Of a DNA stretch of 64,000 nt, positions 12,649 to 24,144 are shown in pieces (within the stretch, counting starts at the first letter, position 1; every line of letters starts with the position of its first letter). Source of the DNA: Sitta carolinensis. Lineage: Eukaryota > Chordata > Aves > Passeriformes > Sittidae. Under the pieces are notes generated by a model that saw nothing but the letters and a program-made list of their open reading frames with translations, was not told where the DNA came from and did not search any database. The stretch is taken from the NCBI GenBank assembly GCA_032173965.1, contig CM063283.1, forward strand, positions 111,609,108-111,673,107. The letters run 5' to 3'. The position numbers and the translations under genes were made by a program.

Positions 12649-12798
12649 AGACAGGTCACATATATACCCCTTCAGCCACAGACTGCAAAGGTGCAATTAT
12701 AAGAACAGATGCTATAAAAGCAGATGTTCAACTCCACAACTTACTCCAATGTTTCATGGTTACAAAAAAAACCCCAATCATGCCAGCCTTTTTCTCAC

Positions 12799-12936
12799 CC
12801 TCACAGTTTCTTCCAGGTCGGGATGGATTGGTATCTGTGGTTGTCTTGCACCTGCACGCATAGGAGCCCATCAGATTGATACACTCTGCAAACACAGAGC
12901 AGTCATTCTCAGCATGGGAAGCACATTCATCCCAGT
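12799..12936 (-). CDS. UMODL1: UMODL1 exon 10: EGF-like domain 2
   Basis: The exon is 138 bp, phase 1 on both sides, with acceptor GTTTTGGTCCCACAG and donor GAGG then GTGAGAAA. It reads 'DWDECASHAENDCSVFAEC', 'INLMGSYACRCKTTTD' and 'PSRPGRNCEG'. All six EGF cysteines and the D-x-D-E-C calcium-binding start are present, in contrast with EGF-1. The recalled mammalian exon is 'DWDECVDSAEHDCS' to 'GRACEG'. No lesion was seen. Confidence 0.9.
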
Positions 12937-14408
12937 CTGTGGGACCAAAACAAGAACAGGGGTCAGACAGCTTCCCTGCTGGCTGCATTAAGTCAGAAAT
13001 AAATCATTAAGTGGTCTTTTTTTAATTTACTTTTGTGGTCTTCCTTTTTCATCATTTACCTGTCAGCCAAGCTCTGAGTGATGCAGAACACTATCTGTTT
13101 TTTTATTCTCTTGTTCTTGTTCTCTGAAAGGTATTTTCTTAAAGACTTTTAAAATAATTTTTTTTAGAGGTAAACACATTTCAAGTGAAAAACTGCTGTA
13201 GATTTGTACTACAATTATATTAAAATCACTCACTGTACCAAGCTCTGTGTACAGTACCTCCAGATATATCAGGTAATTAATAGATCTGTTACCACTAGCT
13301 ATCAGTAGATACAACATTAAATAGAGACTTAATCCAAGTATCTTCTGCTTCAAATAAAAAGTAAATGCTAGTAAATCCCACGGGAAGCACCATTCTGTTC
13401 TTAACAGAGGAAGTGCTAACGGCAAAATCTCTTTTTATACAATTTTTCTTCTCAAAAGTAAATCTGTTAAACTGTGACCCTCTTTCTGGTAGTGTCAGAG
13501 AAGACATCCTGATTCATCCTTGCATAAAGGTGCTCTAAGGGTGTTCCTTAGGTCTGATTTCAGCTGCTCTGAATCAGTTAGAGATGCCTTTTCATGCTGT
13601 TATAGACCTATTTCATTGCTGAGTCTCTTCTCTTTTGAGGGGTTTATATCTGGAGTCTTGTGTTGCCATTCACACCCTGTTCCAGCAAATCTGCAAGGAC
13701 TGAGTTAGTCCTTTGGACAGGAATAATTCCAGTGAATCCCTCCCTGTGTGACTGCCTTGTGCACTCACCTCCACTGCTTCAGGGCCCTGAGAGAGGGAGA
13801 GCAGCAAATGAGGCTAAAAACTGTGTCTTGGAACAAATCATTCTGATCAGAAATTTGTGTTGAATAACAAATCAACCTAAGTGCTTGTTCTGCAAACGTG
13901 CAGAACTGTGATGGTGATTATTTCTCTGATACAAAGGAATGCCCCATTCCGTGTGCATACACATACATGCACTCATCTTTCTGCTTGCTTTTCCTTCCTT
14001 CTAGCTAATATTTCAATTCTTTTCACCTTTTTTGTCATTGGGTAATTGCTGTGGCCATGATAGTCTCCATTAGACAATTTCATGTGCCTGTGGCCAGCAG
14101 TTGCCTATTATGTTCCAGCCTAAGCCACTTAGAGGGAATGCAGAAGTGTGCAGGATTGACTGAACACCAGAGATGAAATCTCATTAATTCCTAACTGTGC
14201 TATGAAATAATTGTGACCCTTGGTGGCTTCCAACACCATCTGAGAGACGCTAATTGCCAAATCACTTACATTCACTGCCTCCATTGTCTCTGAGGGTTTC
14301 CTTTTTCCTCACTTAGCACGGCTTTTTAAGCAAATTCCTTCACCTCTGCTGGCCACATTCAATCGTGCATCGGGTAAAAACACTGGCACTGACTGGTGCA
14401 TCACTTGT

Positions 14409-14440
<32 letters not shown>

Positions 14441-16295
14441 CACACACACACACACACACTGCACTCTTTTCCTCTCTAAGCCATCCCATCTCAGCCAAGG
14501 TCTGCTCTGAGCTCTCTTTCTGCACTCTTGGCACCTCTCTGGCCCTTCACATTCAGCACTTCCCCACATGCACCTCAACAAACAGTCCTAGACCAGAAAT
14601 TATTAAAGAGCCACCTTTGTGTTCACTCGGATTTCCTATTATACACCTGTAAGAGGTACATGCAAAGAGTAAAGATCTGTGAAATTCCTTGCCAAATGAT
14701 GCTGCAGATGCTAAAGGTTTATCTGATTTGATGGGGGAGATTCATAGGGGTAAACAAACCCTAAGAAATCCCTCTGGATTCAGGGAGTCCTGGAGCTGAA
14801 AACAGTTGTTGGCTAAGGGATTATTAGTGATTCCTTCTGCAGGATTTGGCTCCTGGCTGGTACTGAGGCAGTGACATTGTGCTAGAAGGATCTTGGGCCT
14901 GACTCAGCACACATCCCTTTCTCTTCTCTTACCATGCCCCACAAAACAGATTTTATTGTCTTTATTCATCATGGCAATAAACTTAATTATTTATGGATCT
15001 ATGAAGAGATCTGGTCCACTCCCTTCAGTTATGCTGTCCCTTCTGACTTCTCATCCCTGCTTTTCACAGTTGAATGGACTGTCAATAAACCAAGCAGAAA
15101 GCCTGGTGGTGGCCAGGGAGGATCCAGGGGACAGGATCTGGGTGGGCTTATTGCCAAAGGTCATGTCCTGGGGCTCTCTGGGGACAGGAAGCAAAACATT
15201 CCATTACAAAAATCCTTCCTCATGTGTTTCACTCCTTATTTTCCACTTAGGAAACTCGTGTTGAAGAAACTCTTCTTTGGGTACAGCTAAGAAATAAACC
15301 CCTTGCTCAGGCCTTAAGGAGGAGTGGAGGTGTTGGCTGTGCCCCCGGATCAGTGTGGTGCTACTGGAAGCCACCTGGTTTTCTGCAGCTAAAGTGACAG
15401 TCCAGAGCTATTGCCCTCTTCTTCCTCAGCCTTTTGGTCCCAGGATCAATAACACTTACAAAGTATTTTGGCACACATCAGCATCTTGCAGTTCAGACTC
15501 AGCTGCCACTGTGATATTTGTAGGCTTTGAGTGCAATTTGTCTACTGGTTTTTCCTGTCCTGTTCTCCTTAACCTCCATATGCTCTGCAACTCCAAAGGG
15601 TGTTTTTCCTGCTCAGAAAGGCTCAATACACCAAGAGAGAAGAATAACCCATTCTGTTTGCTTTGGCATCTTTCTGAACTCTGCTGTCTCTGCCAGCTGG
15701 GAAACCTAAGGACAGAAGTCAGTCCTTTGAAGATAAAAGTGGTGATTACTGGAGATCAAGCAAAGGCCTGCTTTAACACAAATTCCATGCATGTTTCTTC
15801 CTATTCACAACAAGGACATTTGGGAATTCCTCTGGCTGGGTTTCTGGAGTGAAGATGTTAGATTTCCTAAACCTTGGCCCACATACAGTCCCCCAGTCTT
15901 GGGGGGAGAAACTGTGTAGAGGGCATGTGTATCTAAAGGCTACAGATATTCCACAATAATCCTGTCTGCCACTCAGCTCGAGAAAGATACGGCAAACTTC
16001 CAGCAGGGCACAGAGAGGAGAGGGAGGAAAATGAATAGGGAAAGGAAGGGCTCCACTTAGGTTAAACACAGTGAGGAGAAGCAGTGCCTGCAGGTACCTG
16101 GGGACAGCCAGTGCTCCCTTGTCTGACCCTTCTGGGTTTATGGATAAAACCCCTGGAAGAATTCTCACATCATGGTTTTCTCTTCAACGAACCACATCCT
16201 TTGTGTCTCTATTTTGTGAAGGATATTGATGATACTGCACGTGATCAAAACACAAATGCTGCTTTCTTCTATAAAACAATTATAACAAAAATTAC
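12937..16295. other. UMODL1 intron
   Basis: Unique sequence with a (CA)n microsatellite at 14414-14459. No exon or clear transposon was recognised. Confidence 0.5.
14414..14459. repeat. (CA)n microsatellite
   Basis: About 23 CA dinucleotides with one interruption (caacac). Likely polymorphic. Confidence 0.9.
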
Positions 16296-16515
16296 CTTCT
16301 ACTGCAGTGTTTTGCTGATCCACCACAAGCACGGAGCCATTGTGCAGGTAGGAAAGCACTGGGGCAAATGTGGAAGCATCCACTGGAAACTTGGGATCCT
16401 GCATGGTGATTCTGAGTCTCACAATGATGCTTCCTGCTGCCAGGGATTCAATCTGCACTTTCAGCTTCCCAGATTTGTACAAGGCAGAAATGTTGGGTGG
16501 AAATTAATTTTTAAG
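16296..16515 (-). pseudogene. UMODL1: UMODL1 exon 9: second half of SEA-2 with in-frame stop
   Basis: The exon is 220 bp (73 codons + 1, phase 0 in) with acceptor CTCTCCCTTTGCTCAG and donor GAAG then GTAATT. It reads L-K-N-stop-F-P-P-N-I-S-A-L-Y, then 'KSGKLKVQIESLAAGS' and 'VRLRITMQDPKFPVDAST'. The stop is TAA at 16504-16506, where the recalled mammalian protein has serine (ESSFPP). One substitution from TCA would give it. A weak AG further in (before 'LKVQIE') could in principle bypass the stop but would delete conserved residues. Confidence 0.85.
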
Positions 16516-19013
16516 CTGAGCAAAGGGAGAGAAGCATTGACAATTAGGGAACCAACAGATACAGCTTTAAATATTTATGTAAGCACAACATAGAAGATGC
16601 TGTAAAAAGAAAAGTTCAAAAGTATTTCAGAAATCTTATTTTTCAAAGATTATTGTGGCACGAAGTAATGCAAGTCTTCCTGGTGCAACCCTGCTGAGAA
16701 GGATTTGGGGGTGCTGGTGGATGAGAGGCTGGACACGCCCTGGCTGTGTGCACTGGGACCCAGAAACGCTCTGTGTGCTGGGCTTCACCAAAATCAGTGT
16801 GGGCAGCAGGAGAGGGGGGAATTCTGCCCCTCTGTCCCCTTCAGGTGAGCCCCCACCTGCAGAGCTGCCCCAGCCCTGGGGACCAGCACAGGAAGGACAT
16901 GGAGCTGTTGGAGCCAGTCCAGAGGAGGCACCAAGATCAGAGCAGCTCTGCTGTCAGGAAAGGATGAAAGAATTGGGATTGTTCAGCCTGGAAAACTGAA
17001 GACTCTGGGGAGTCTTAACTGTGACCTTCCAGTACCTGAAGGGAACTTACTGGAAAGATGAGACAAGACTATTTACAAGGGTCTGGAGTGACAGCACAAG
17101 GGGGAATGACTTCAAACTGACAGAGAGTAGGGTTAGCTTAGATATTAGGAAAAACTTCTTTACTGTGAAGCTGGTGAAGCCCTGGCACAGGTTGTCCAGA
17201 CAAGCTGTGGATGCTCCATCTCTGGAAGTGTCCAAGGCAAGGTTGGACAGGGTTCTGAAGCAACTTGGTCTGGTGGAAGGTGTCCCTGCCCACGGCAGGG
17301 GTTTGGAACTGGATGATCTTCAAGGCTTCTTCCAACTCAAAGCATTCTGTGATTACATAATTCTTACGATACATTTGAAAACTGTATCCATCTGACCACT
17401 GGTCTTACAAACCAAGTTCCAAATTTTGGCTGAGGGGAGCAGGATTCCCCCTGTCCCTGTTTGCCTGCAGCAGAGCTGAACTGTCCTGGTAAGTGCATGC
17501 AGCAGAGCCTTGATGTTATCTCTGTATGTACCATAAGCATTTCGGTTCATTTACAAGTGTGGGCATGGCTTTAGTTCCCAGCGAGCATTTGAAACATGCC
17601 AGTTCAAGTTCAGCCTGCATCCCAGTCCAATAATAAAGAAATCTCAGGATGAGAGACAAGAAAAATGGGGGTGGACAACTTCAAAAAACGTTCAAGCTTC
17701 AAGGCAGTATCACAACTACAGCATGGTTAATTACCAAACCAGTGAGCAGTCACTTCAGCTGAACAAATGGCATTACTCTGAGCACTGAAGCTGGCGCATA
17801 TTTGAGCTGTGCAGGAGCTGGCAGGTTTACCTTACAAGGTTTTTACCTACAAGGCAGCTCCTTGCTTGAGTTTTTGTTCCTGCATACACCTCAAAGCATA
17901 ATTTTGAGCACAAATAGCAGAGCCATAAATCAGCTCAGCTTTGCTCCCATTCAGGCAGAGCTTGCTCAGAAAGATTCCTGCAAGCGCTGTTTAGCTGGTC
18001 TAAGCTCACATCAGGGTAGAGAGGCAAGAAAATGAGGAGAGAAGAAATGAGAGGGGGTGTTGTGCTCACAAACCCCCAAGGAGGCAGAAGCAACACGGAT
18101 GGGCAATGCTCCTTTTTCTTCCCAACCCAATGAAGCCAACCAGGTCTGCATTAATCTCAGAGAAGACTCATTCACCAAAATCTTCCTAAACAACAAAAGT
18201 GAACAATTTGCAACTGTGGGAAATAAAAGTGTGTGAGGAGGTTCAACTAGCAATTTCTGTTGGGCAAATGCTCTTCTCTGCTGCCCTTCAATGTATAGCT
18301 CCCTTATAGTTTTGGGTTTTTCTCTTGCATTTAAATTCACACATGATTATGAGTCACCCTTTGTTTTGGGGAAGCCTTGCCCAAAGGATGGAAATCCCAA
18401 TTCCTCTCTCTGGGCCTGTTCTGTGCAGCAAAACTGTAGGAGATTGCTCTATCTGAAGCCTCACACATTTTTGGGAAGCTGAGAGCTGCCACCAGACTTC
18501 ATGACTCAAGTTTTGTTCCTGGCTGATTACACCTGACTGTGGACAGTGGCCACATGTGTGCAGGCAAGGAATGGGGCGGAGAAGAAACCTGATCCAGATG
18601 CATTTCCTAAAAGAAGAAGAGCTTTAAGAGGAGCAAGACATTTATTGAGCAGACTGTGCTGAAATGAATGCCAGGAATGCCATTTCAATAATCCATTAAA
18701 AAGCCTCAAGTTAATTTACTGTGAGTTTATTGTCAAATTAAAGATCCAAGGAAAGGAGCCCCTGTTGCATGCCTGCATTTATAATTCCTTCACTCTTCTG
18801 TAGAGGAAAATTCTCACTGGCTTCATTGCTAACAAGGCCAAAGGCTTGATCTGTCTAGTCAGTTGGATTTTGTTGTAATTATAAAGAAAGGTCACAGGAA
18901 ATAGTATGCTGATTTTGAAAGAATATTTTACCCAGGCATAAAATCCTCTATTAGATTAAATAAATTTTACATTGAAAAAATATATTTATTACCCAGGGAT
19001 ATAGTCACTTTAC
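16516..19013. other. UMODL1 intron containing a long CR1 fragment
   Basis: A CR1 copy occupies about 16650-17360. The rest is unique, with no exon found. Confidence 0.5.
16650..17360 (+). mobile_element. CR1 LINE 3' fragment, about 700 bp
   Basis: The longest CR1 copy in the window. It runs 'gaaggatttgggggtgctgg', 'aattgggattgttcagcctg', 'gatattaggaaaaacttctt', then the 3' end 'ggaactggatgatcttcaag' and 'cattctgtgatta'. The orientation is plus, antisense to UMODL1. It keeps the 3' end of the reverse transcriptase region and the 3' UTR only. Confidence 0.85.
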
Positions 19014-19126
19014 CTCTGTAAGCAACAGTCTTGAAAATTCCTCATCTGCTGAGCTGCTGGAATTATGGAAATCATCAGTGAAGTTGTAGTTGAGAATCCT
19101 CATAGTAACATCAAATATCTTGGCCT
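19014..19126 (-). CDS. UMODL1: UMODL1 exon 8: first half of SEA-2
   Basis: The exon is 113 bp (2 + 37 codons, phase 1 in, phase 0 out) with acceptor GTGTCCTACAG and donor ACAGAG then GTAAAG. It encodes 'EAKIFDVTMRILNYNFTDD' and 'SADEEFSRLLLTE', matching the recalled 'VFEVTIKIVNHNLTE' and 'DFSRQLLHE'. It has the same length and phase as the homologous boundaries of the SEA-3a exon, which supports duplication of an FN3-SEA-EGF module. Confidence 0.85.
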
Positions 19127-20548
19127 CTGTAGGACACAACATTAAAGCACAGTGACAAAGTAGGAAAGGATTCAGTTAAAATTGATGTACCTGGACCAAC
19201 ATCCCAGCTGATGGAAGAAAGGAAAAGACTGAGAGTTTGGTATTAATTTTTTTTCAAAATAAAGCAAACAGGCTCCTACAAGCTTCTGATACATTGAGAA
19301 GATGAACTTTATCAGGTCTAAAGAGATATTTTGGTGCCTAATTGCAACTGCCTGAGAACTGGGTGTACACACACTTTATGGGTGGGTTTACACACACCCA
19401 GGTCTGGCCCTACATAGCTCCTGCCCTGAAGTTACACCAGGGCTTGCACTGCCCGTGGGCTCATCTCTGGCCCACCAGCCACAGTTTTTATTTGTTTATT
19501 TTCCTGATCTTGGTATGGGGATAGTAAATACATGCTTTAAACTGAAAATACAACACAAAGCTGAGCAAGTCCCTGGTGTGTGTGGGGAGCCCTGACAGAT
19601 ACTGTACAGAGCACAGGAGCCAAAGCCAAGAGCCAGGAAATCTCTAACTGCTTTGTCCTGTATAAACACTCTGAGGCTCTTACTCCTTGGACTGATCCTT
19701 GGAAAACTTTTCTTTTTCTCAAGGGCTCCAACTTCAGCTCTCTGTTTTTATAACCACTAGACCTCCTACTTTCCCTCCACAAAGGGAGCAATTTCCTTCT
19801 GACCCAAACTGGAGTCATCCCTCATCTCATCAAAGGGAAGGCTTCCTAGGAATAAACATGAACAGCAGCATTCCCACTGTGGTCAGTAATAAATAGTTCA
19901 CTGCCTGCTCTTTGAAAAAAGGGGGAGATATTTATTTATTTATTTGTGTGGAGGCTTAGGAAATAATTTAAGACTAGAGAAAAAGCAAAATTATGTTTGA
20001 TCAACACACCAGGGCCTCAGGAAGCTCCCACCACCAGTTAATTGAACAGAAATGGGCAGGTAGTCTGCAGCTTTCTTACTCAGTCCTTTTAATTCTCTTT
20101 AATCCTTTATTCAGCAGAACCTGCCCTTCCTCTGAGCACCCTTGTTAGCTCAGCTGAGCCCTTTACAAACCAGTTGCCTGAATTTCCCACTGACCACAGC
20201 CACCAACCAGGAAAAAATGAGGCCTGCTGGGAGATGGGTGGCAGCAGAAAGCAGTGTCAGGCACCAAAGAAATAATTTTTTAAGAAGAATTATAGCTTAG
20301 CCCGTATCTATAATAGTCTGATCATCTCCAGCACTGCTTTATCAACTGAGGCTAAAGTTCTGCTGCCTGATATTCTGTGCTGGATAAATGCTGGAGTAGA
20401 TGAGATAAAAAGTGCTGAAGAAGGTGGGAAATGTTCAGTGAGGACCGAAGGATCACTGCTGAACTGCAAGTGAGTGGGGAAGGAAGGAAGAGAAGGGAGA
20501 AGACAGAGATATACTATAATTCATATATATTTTAAAGTGTTTCTTTAC
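19127..20548. other. UMODL1 intron
   Basis: I see nothing beyond unique sequence and a short (TTTA)n at about 19929-19944. Confidence 0.5.
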
Positions 20549-20803
20549 CTGTTTTAACATTTTGGTGGGAGATAATGGTTTTTCCACAAGTTTCATAGCT
20601 GATCTCTACTGAATACATCACACCTGCTTCCAGGTGAGGCACATCTATTTGCATTTCCTCTGTCTTCAGGTTTTGCACAGTTTCATTGCCCTTGGACACC
20701 TGGACCTGGAAAGTGTGGTTCAGAGTGGAACTGACAAGCCAGGACATTTCAAAGCTGTTGCTGGTAACGTTGAGGATTCGATGGTTTGTAACTGCAGAGG
20801 GAT
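20549..20803 (-). CDS. UMODL1: UMODL1 exon 7: fibronectin type III domain 1
   Basis: The whole FN3 domain lies in one 255-bp exon (2 + 84 codons + 1). The acceptor is GGGACTGCAACAG and the donor is ACAG then GTAAAGAAA. Key strands are 'ILNVTSNSFEMSWLVSS', with the B-strand tryptophan, 'HTFQVQVSKGNETVQ', 'VPHLEAGVMYSVEISYETCG' and 'HQNVKT'. It matches the recalled 'VLNVTSDSFQVSW' and 'LEAGVLYRVKTSYQGCG'. Several N-glycosylation sequons (NVT, NHT, NET) are visible. The frame is open. Confidence 0.9.
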
Positions 20804-22973
20804 CTGTTGCAGTCCCAGGAAGAGTGGCACAGAAAAAGCAACATTTTACTTTTAAAGCCTTGGGCTGCTCTAAATCCACTACAGACAAGCACTTTGACAG
20901 TCAATAGGGGAAGGTTCTCTTTATGTCAGGACAGAATCTGCCCCTCTCCCACCAGCAGATCCCCTCATCCATGACCCATCCCACTAGAGTGACTGATTTA
21001 GCATTTAACCTTTTTATTTCCTTTTACTATATGCATTTCTGTTGAATCATGGAATCACAGAATAATTTGGGCTGGAAAGTACCTGAAAGATCATCCAGTT
21101 CCACCCCCTGCCAAGGGTAGGGACACTCTCCACTCAACCTGGCTGCTCAGATCCCAGTCCAACCCGCCCTGAACACTTCCAGGGGTGAGGCAGCCACAAT
21201 TCCTCTAGACCTAATCTCCTCCAAATCTCCAGTCACATAAATAATCAGCCCATGAGCTACAGGTACAAGCAACAGGAATACATTTGGAAGAGTGACTCTG
21301 GGTACTCTACATGTGTTGACACCTGCTTTAGCTCCTGTCACTTTAATCACCAAGGTGCACCCATTCAGGCAGAGGTTGTCTGGATTTATCCTGGAAACCC
21401 CCCCAGATCCCAGTAAACAGAGGCTGGGGGAGAGTGGCTGCAGCAATTCCCCTGTTATTCCATTCTAGTCCAGTGCAATCATTGTCACATCAACAGGAAC
21501 AGACAGGGCCCTTCAGGGATGATTCCTCTCCTGGGAGGAGGAGGTTTAAATCGGGTAGGATGAGTTGCCCTGCAGCAGAGCCAGTCTGGTTCAAGAGAGA
21601 GAGAGTCCCAGACAAGACAGCTCTGCTGGGGAGAGCTGGGGCCAGGTGAGATGAGCATCACAGCCCACACCAACCCAGAGACCATGGCATGCTGCTGCCA
21701 CAGTTCAGGTCTTTCATGCTAAGGTTATAAGAAAAAAGGGTTGCTTTCATAAATTGCTTCAATAAAGCACAATTGTTTCCAGCACTCTGAGCCAGGTGGC
21801 TGCCAGACGCCCCCAAAGCCACTCCCCACTGCACTAGAGGGGCCTCAGTTGAATTCCTCTGGCTTCAGCTTCCATCAGAAGTTGTGGATAAAGATCAAGG
21901 ATATCCAGCCTGTCTCTCTGAACTCTCAAAGAACAACATAAATCTATTTCCTCCCACAGAAGAACAGGGTGTTGTTAAAAGGATTGTAATAACTCTGCCT
22001 GAAAGGGCTGGATCACCCATATAAACACAAATCTACTGAGGTTTGTTCCCATCACAAATCAAGAAAACATTTATTAAAATCCAGGGTTACTAACAGCACC
22101 CAGCATCTGTAGATTGGTTGGTTATGGGCAAGTGACTTGATTTCCTAACAGAAGGAGAGCTACTGCCAGTGTTAACAGCAGTTACTGAACTTGGAGTAGA
22201 TGCTACAATGCCTAGGGGAAAATCATATTATCAAAGAGTTAGAGTATTTCTAAGAAAGCAAATCCAAAATAATGCCATTCATGTTTTCCACATGAAAAGC
22301 AGTAATAAAAGTAATATAAATAGAAAATAAAAGTATTATCATATCACAGAAGCATAAAGTAATACATCATCTTAATTTTTGAGATTAAGGGATTGTAAAA
22401 TTGTTTTCTAACTAAAGCATTGAATCTGCAAGCAGTTATTTATCTCATTATCTTAAAGCCTATTAGCAGGCCCATTGATGTCTGTGGGCTGTAAGTATAT
22501 TTTGCTGAACTGGTACCACAAGGAATTATTTCAGCAAGTGCCAAACTCCATCTGCTTGCAGGAGAGGGATCAGCAGCAGTGCAGAAGCTCAGGGTGGGGT
22601 CATACAACCACTGAGTCTGGGCTGCAGCCAAAACAGAAAAAAAGAAAACTGTAGAAATAATATCATTAATTGTTTCTCAGGAGGATGGGGAGGTGCACTG
22701 ACAGCAAGTGGCTTGCTCTGAGAAGCAGTAGGGTCTGAAGTTTTAGGTTTTGGCAGGTGAGTGAGGATAGCTGAGGGTGAAATAAATAGCAAGGGACTGT
22801 GAAATAAATACTCTGCATTCCCATAGGTAACAGGTTTATGTGGCATTTTCTCCCAAGAGGAGGAGAAGGGGCACTTATACTCCATAAATTCCTGCAGGTG
22901 ACTCCTGCAAAGGAGCACAAAGTTCTGCAGGAACATCCTCAGCACTTCCCAAGGTGAGACCTACATTTCTTAC
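20804..22973. other. UMODL1 intron with one CR1 fragment
   Basis: CR1 at 21045-21205. The rest is unique, with no exon seen. Confidence 0.5.
21045..21205 (-). mobile_element. CR1 LINE 3' end
   Basis: 'aatcatggaatcacagaata' is followed by 'tcatccagttccaccccctg' and 'tccaacccgccctgaac', the complement of a CR1 3' end. Confidence 0.8.
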
Positions 22974-23114
22974 CTTCCTTCCTTGGGCTCAGCCAGTGAG
23001 GGGTGACAGTGGCATGTTCATGCTGAGGGTGGCAGCTGTAAGAACCCTCCAGGTTTACACAGCTGCTTTTCTCAGGGCAGGCATTGAATTCAGCATAGGA
23101 GCATTCATTGACAT
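22974..23114 (-). CDS. UMODL1: UMODL1 exon 6: EGF-like domain 1, lacking Cys5 and Cys6
   Basis: This calcium-binding type EGF exon is 141 bp, phase 1 on both sides, with acceptor TTCTTCCCAG and donor GAAG then GTAAGAAA. It starts 'DVNECSYAEFNACPEKSSC' and continues 'VNLEGSYSCHPQHEH'. Cys1 to Cys4 are present. The expected fifth cysteine after 'GSYSC' is replaced (CHP instead of CxC). The sixth, expected at the start of the next exon, is also absent ('DPSAV' instead of 'DCPPV'). The frame is open. Confidence 0.85.
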
Positions 23115-23959
23115 CTGGGAAGAACAACACACCTTGCACAGATATTGGGAGCAGCACCAAGACTGATCTGCACCATGTGTAGACCAGGCTCTGGCTATGA
23201 TAAATTCAGTGTAAATCTGCAGTAATGCTGTTAAATCCATCCTGAATGTTATCACCCTATCAGTTTTTACCCCAATTCTTTGGAACTAGAGGACAGTTAG
23301 GGGCAGCTACTGCTTACACCTGTAGAATGGCATCCAAACCTAAGATGTGAGCACAGGAGGAAGGAGGACTGCCAGTGATTTCACTGAAAGCTGGACTGAG
23401 TAAACACAGAATAAGAAGCATTGAGAATGGTGCTTATGGATGCATTTCAGGAGTGAAAATGTTCAGATAACTGCAGATCAATATGAAGATTGACGTAATT
23501 TAAAATTCTTATATTGAAATGTTTATGTAACATTTAAAAAGTATGTAGTAATGTGCTATAGTAATTAACAGAATATAAATATGAGTTGTTCCATGCAAGC
23601 TACTAAAAGTAACATGGCAACAGAATATATCTGCTTCCCAAGAAAACAGGTTTTTTAAGAGACTGTTTAATACAACTAATGATTGTGCTGCAAATATACA
23701 CACATTTGCTTTTCTATCTGAAAAAACTATGTTACTGGGAGAAAATAAATCTGAGGGTTCAGAAGCATTCCTTTCCAAACTATTTACTCCAAAATAATCA
23801 TTAACTCTCCGTCCTACAACAGAAAGGTCGGGGCCATGTTTGCAAAGTTTGCAAGATCCTCTGTGCTATCTTTGAAAGCAAATTAATGGTTATATAAGCG
23901 AGATCCCAGGGGAAGAGGGACGAAACCCCCTAAAATGTGGCAGGATTACAGTCAGTGCC
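23115..23959. other. UMODL1 intron
   Basis: AT-rich unique sequence, nothing recognised. Confidence 0.5.
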
Positions 23960-24144
23960 CTTGCACGTGTGTGTCAATCACTTCGTACACGCGCCTCGCC
24001 ACGGGAGGAGGACACCGCTGCCGGAGGAGCTGGGTGGGGCATCCCAAGGAGGAGCTGGGAGGCCACTGTGCCACCATAGATGTCCCCACTCTTGCTCTGG
24101 ATGTGGTGCACAGAGGCATTCAGGGGCTGCAGTGCACCAGTGAC
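23960..24144 (-). pseudogene. UMODL1: UMODL1 exon 5: second half of SEA-1, frameshift and lost donor
   Basis: After a good acceptor (CCTGTTTTCCAG) the exon reads 'VTGALQPLNASVHHIQ' and 'SQLLLGMPHPAPPAAVSSS', then stops making sense. The conserved end 'VARRVYEVIDTHVQ' appears in another frame. The conserved segment between 'AVS' and 'RVYEV' is 19 bp, against 27 bp expected from the recalled protein, so the exon is net 8 bp short (185 bp, expected 193). At the end, where the sequence should read CAAG then GT, it reads CAAG then GGCACT at 23959-23954, so the canonical donor is gone. Both changes fall in the last third of the exon. Read as found, a TGA follows the shift. Confidence 0.82.

Larger units (their letters stand above)
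8093..12798. other. Interval lacking the expected UMODL1 linker and FN3-2 first half
   Basis: The mammalian protein has a long low-complexity linker and the first half of FN3-2 between EGF-2 and the exon at 7951-8092. I translated the minus strand and found no FN3 B-strand tryptophan motif. Two GC-rich patches (9900-10170 and 10500-10850) have proline- and glycine-rich minus-strand frames of about 150 residues. They could be linker remnants, but no splice pair of the right phases supports this. The minisatellite at 10868-12151 lies in this interval. Confidence 0.4.

Noticed and set aside
16650..17360. Host exon from the 124-residue plus-strand frame at 17021-17395
   Set aside because: It is the CR1 3' region, recognisable by its terminal motifs.
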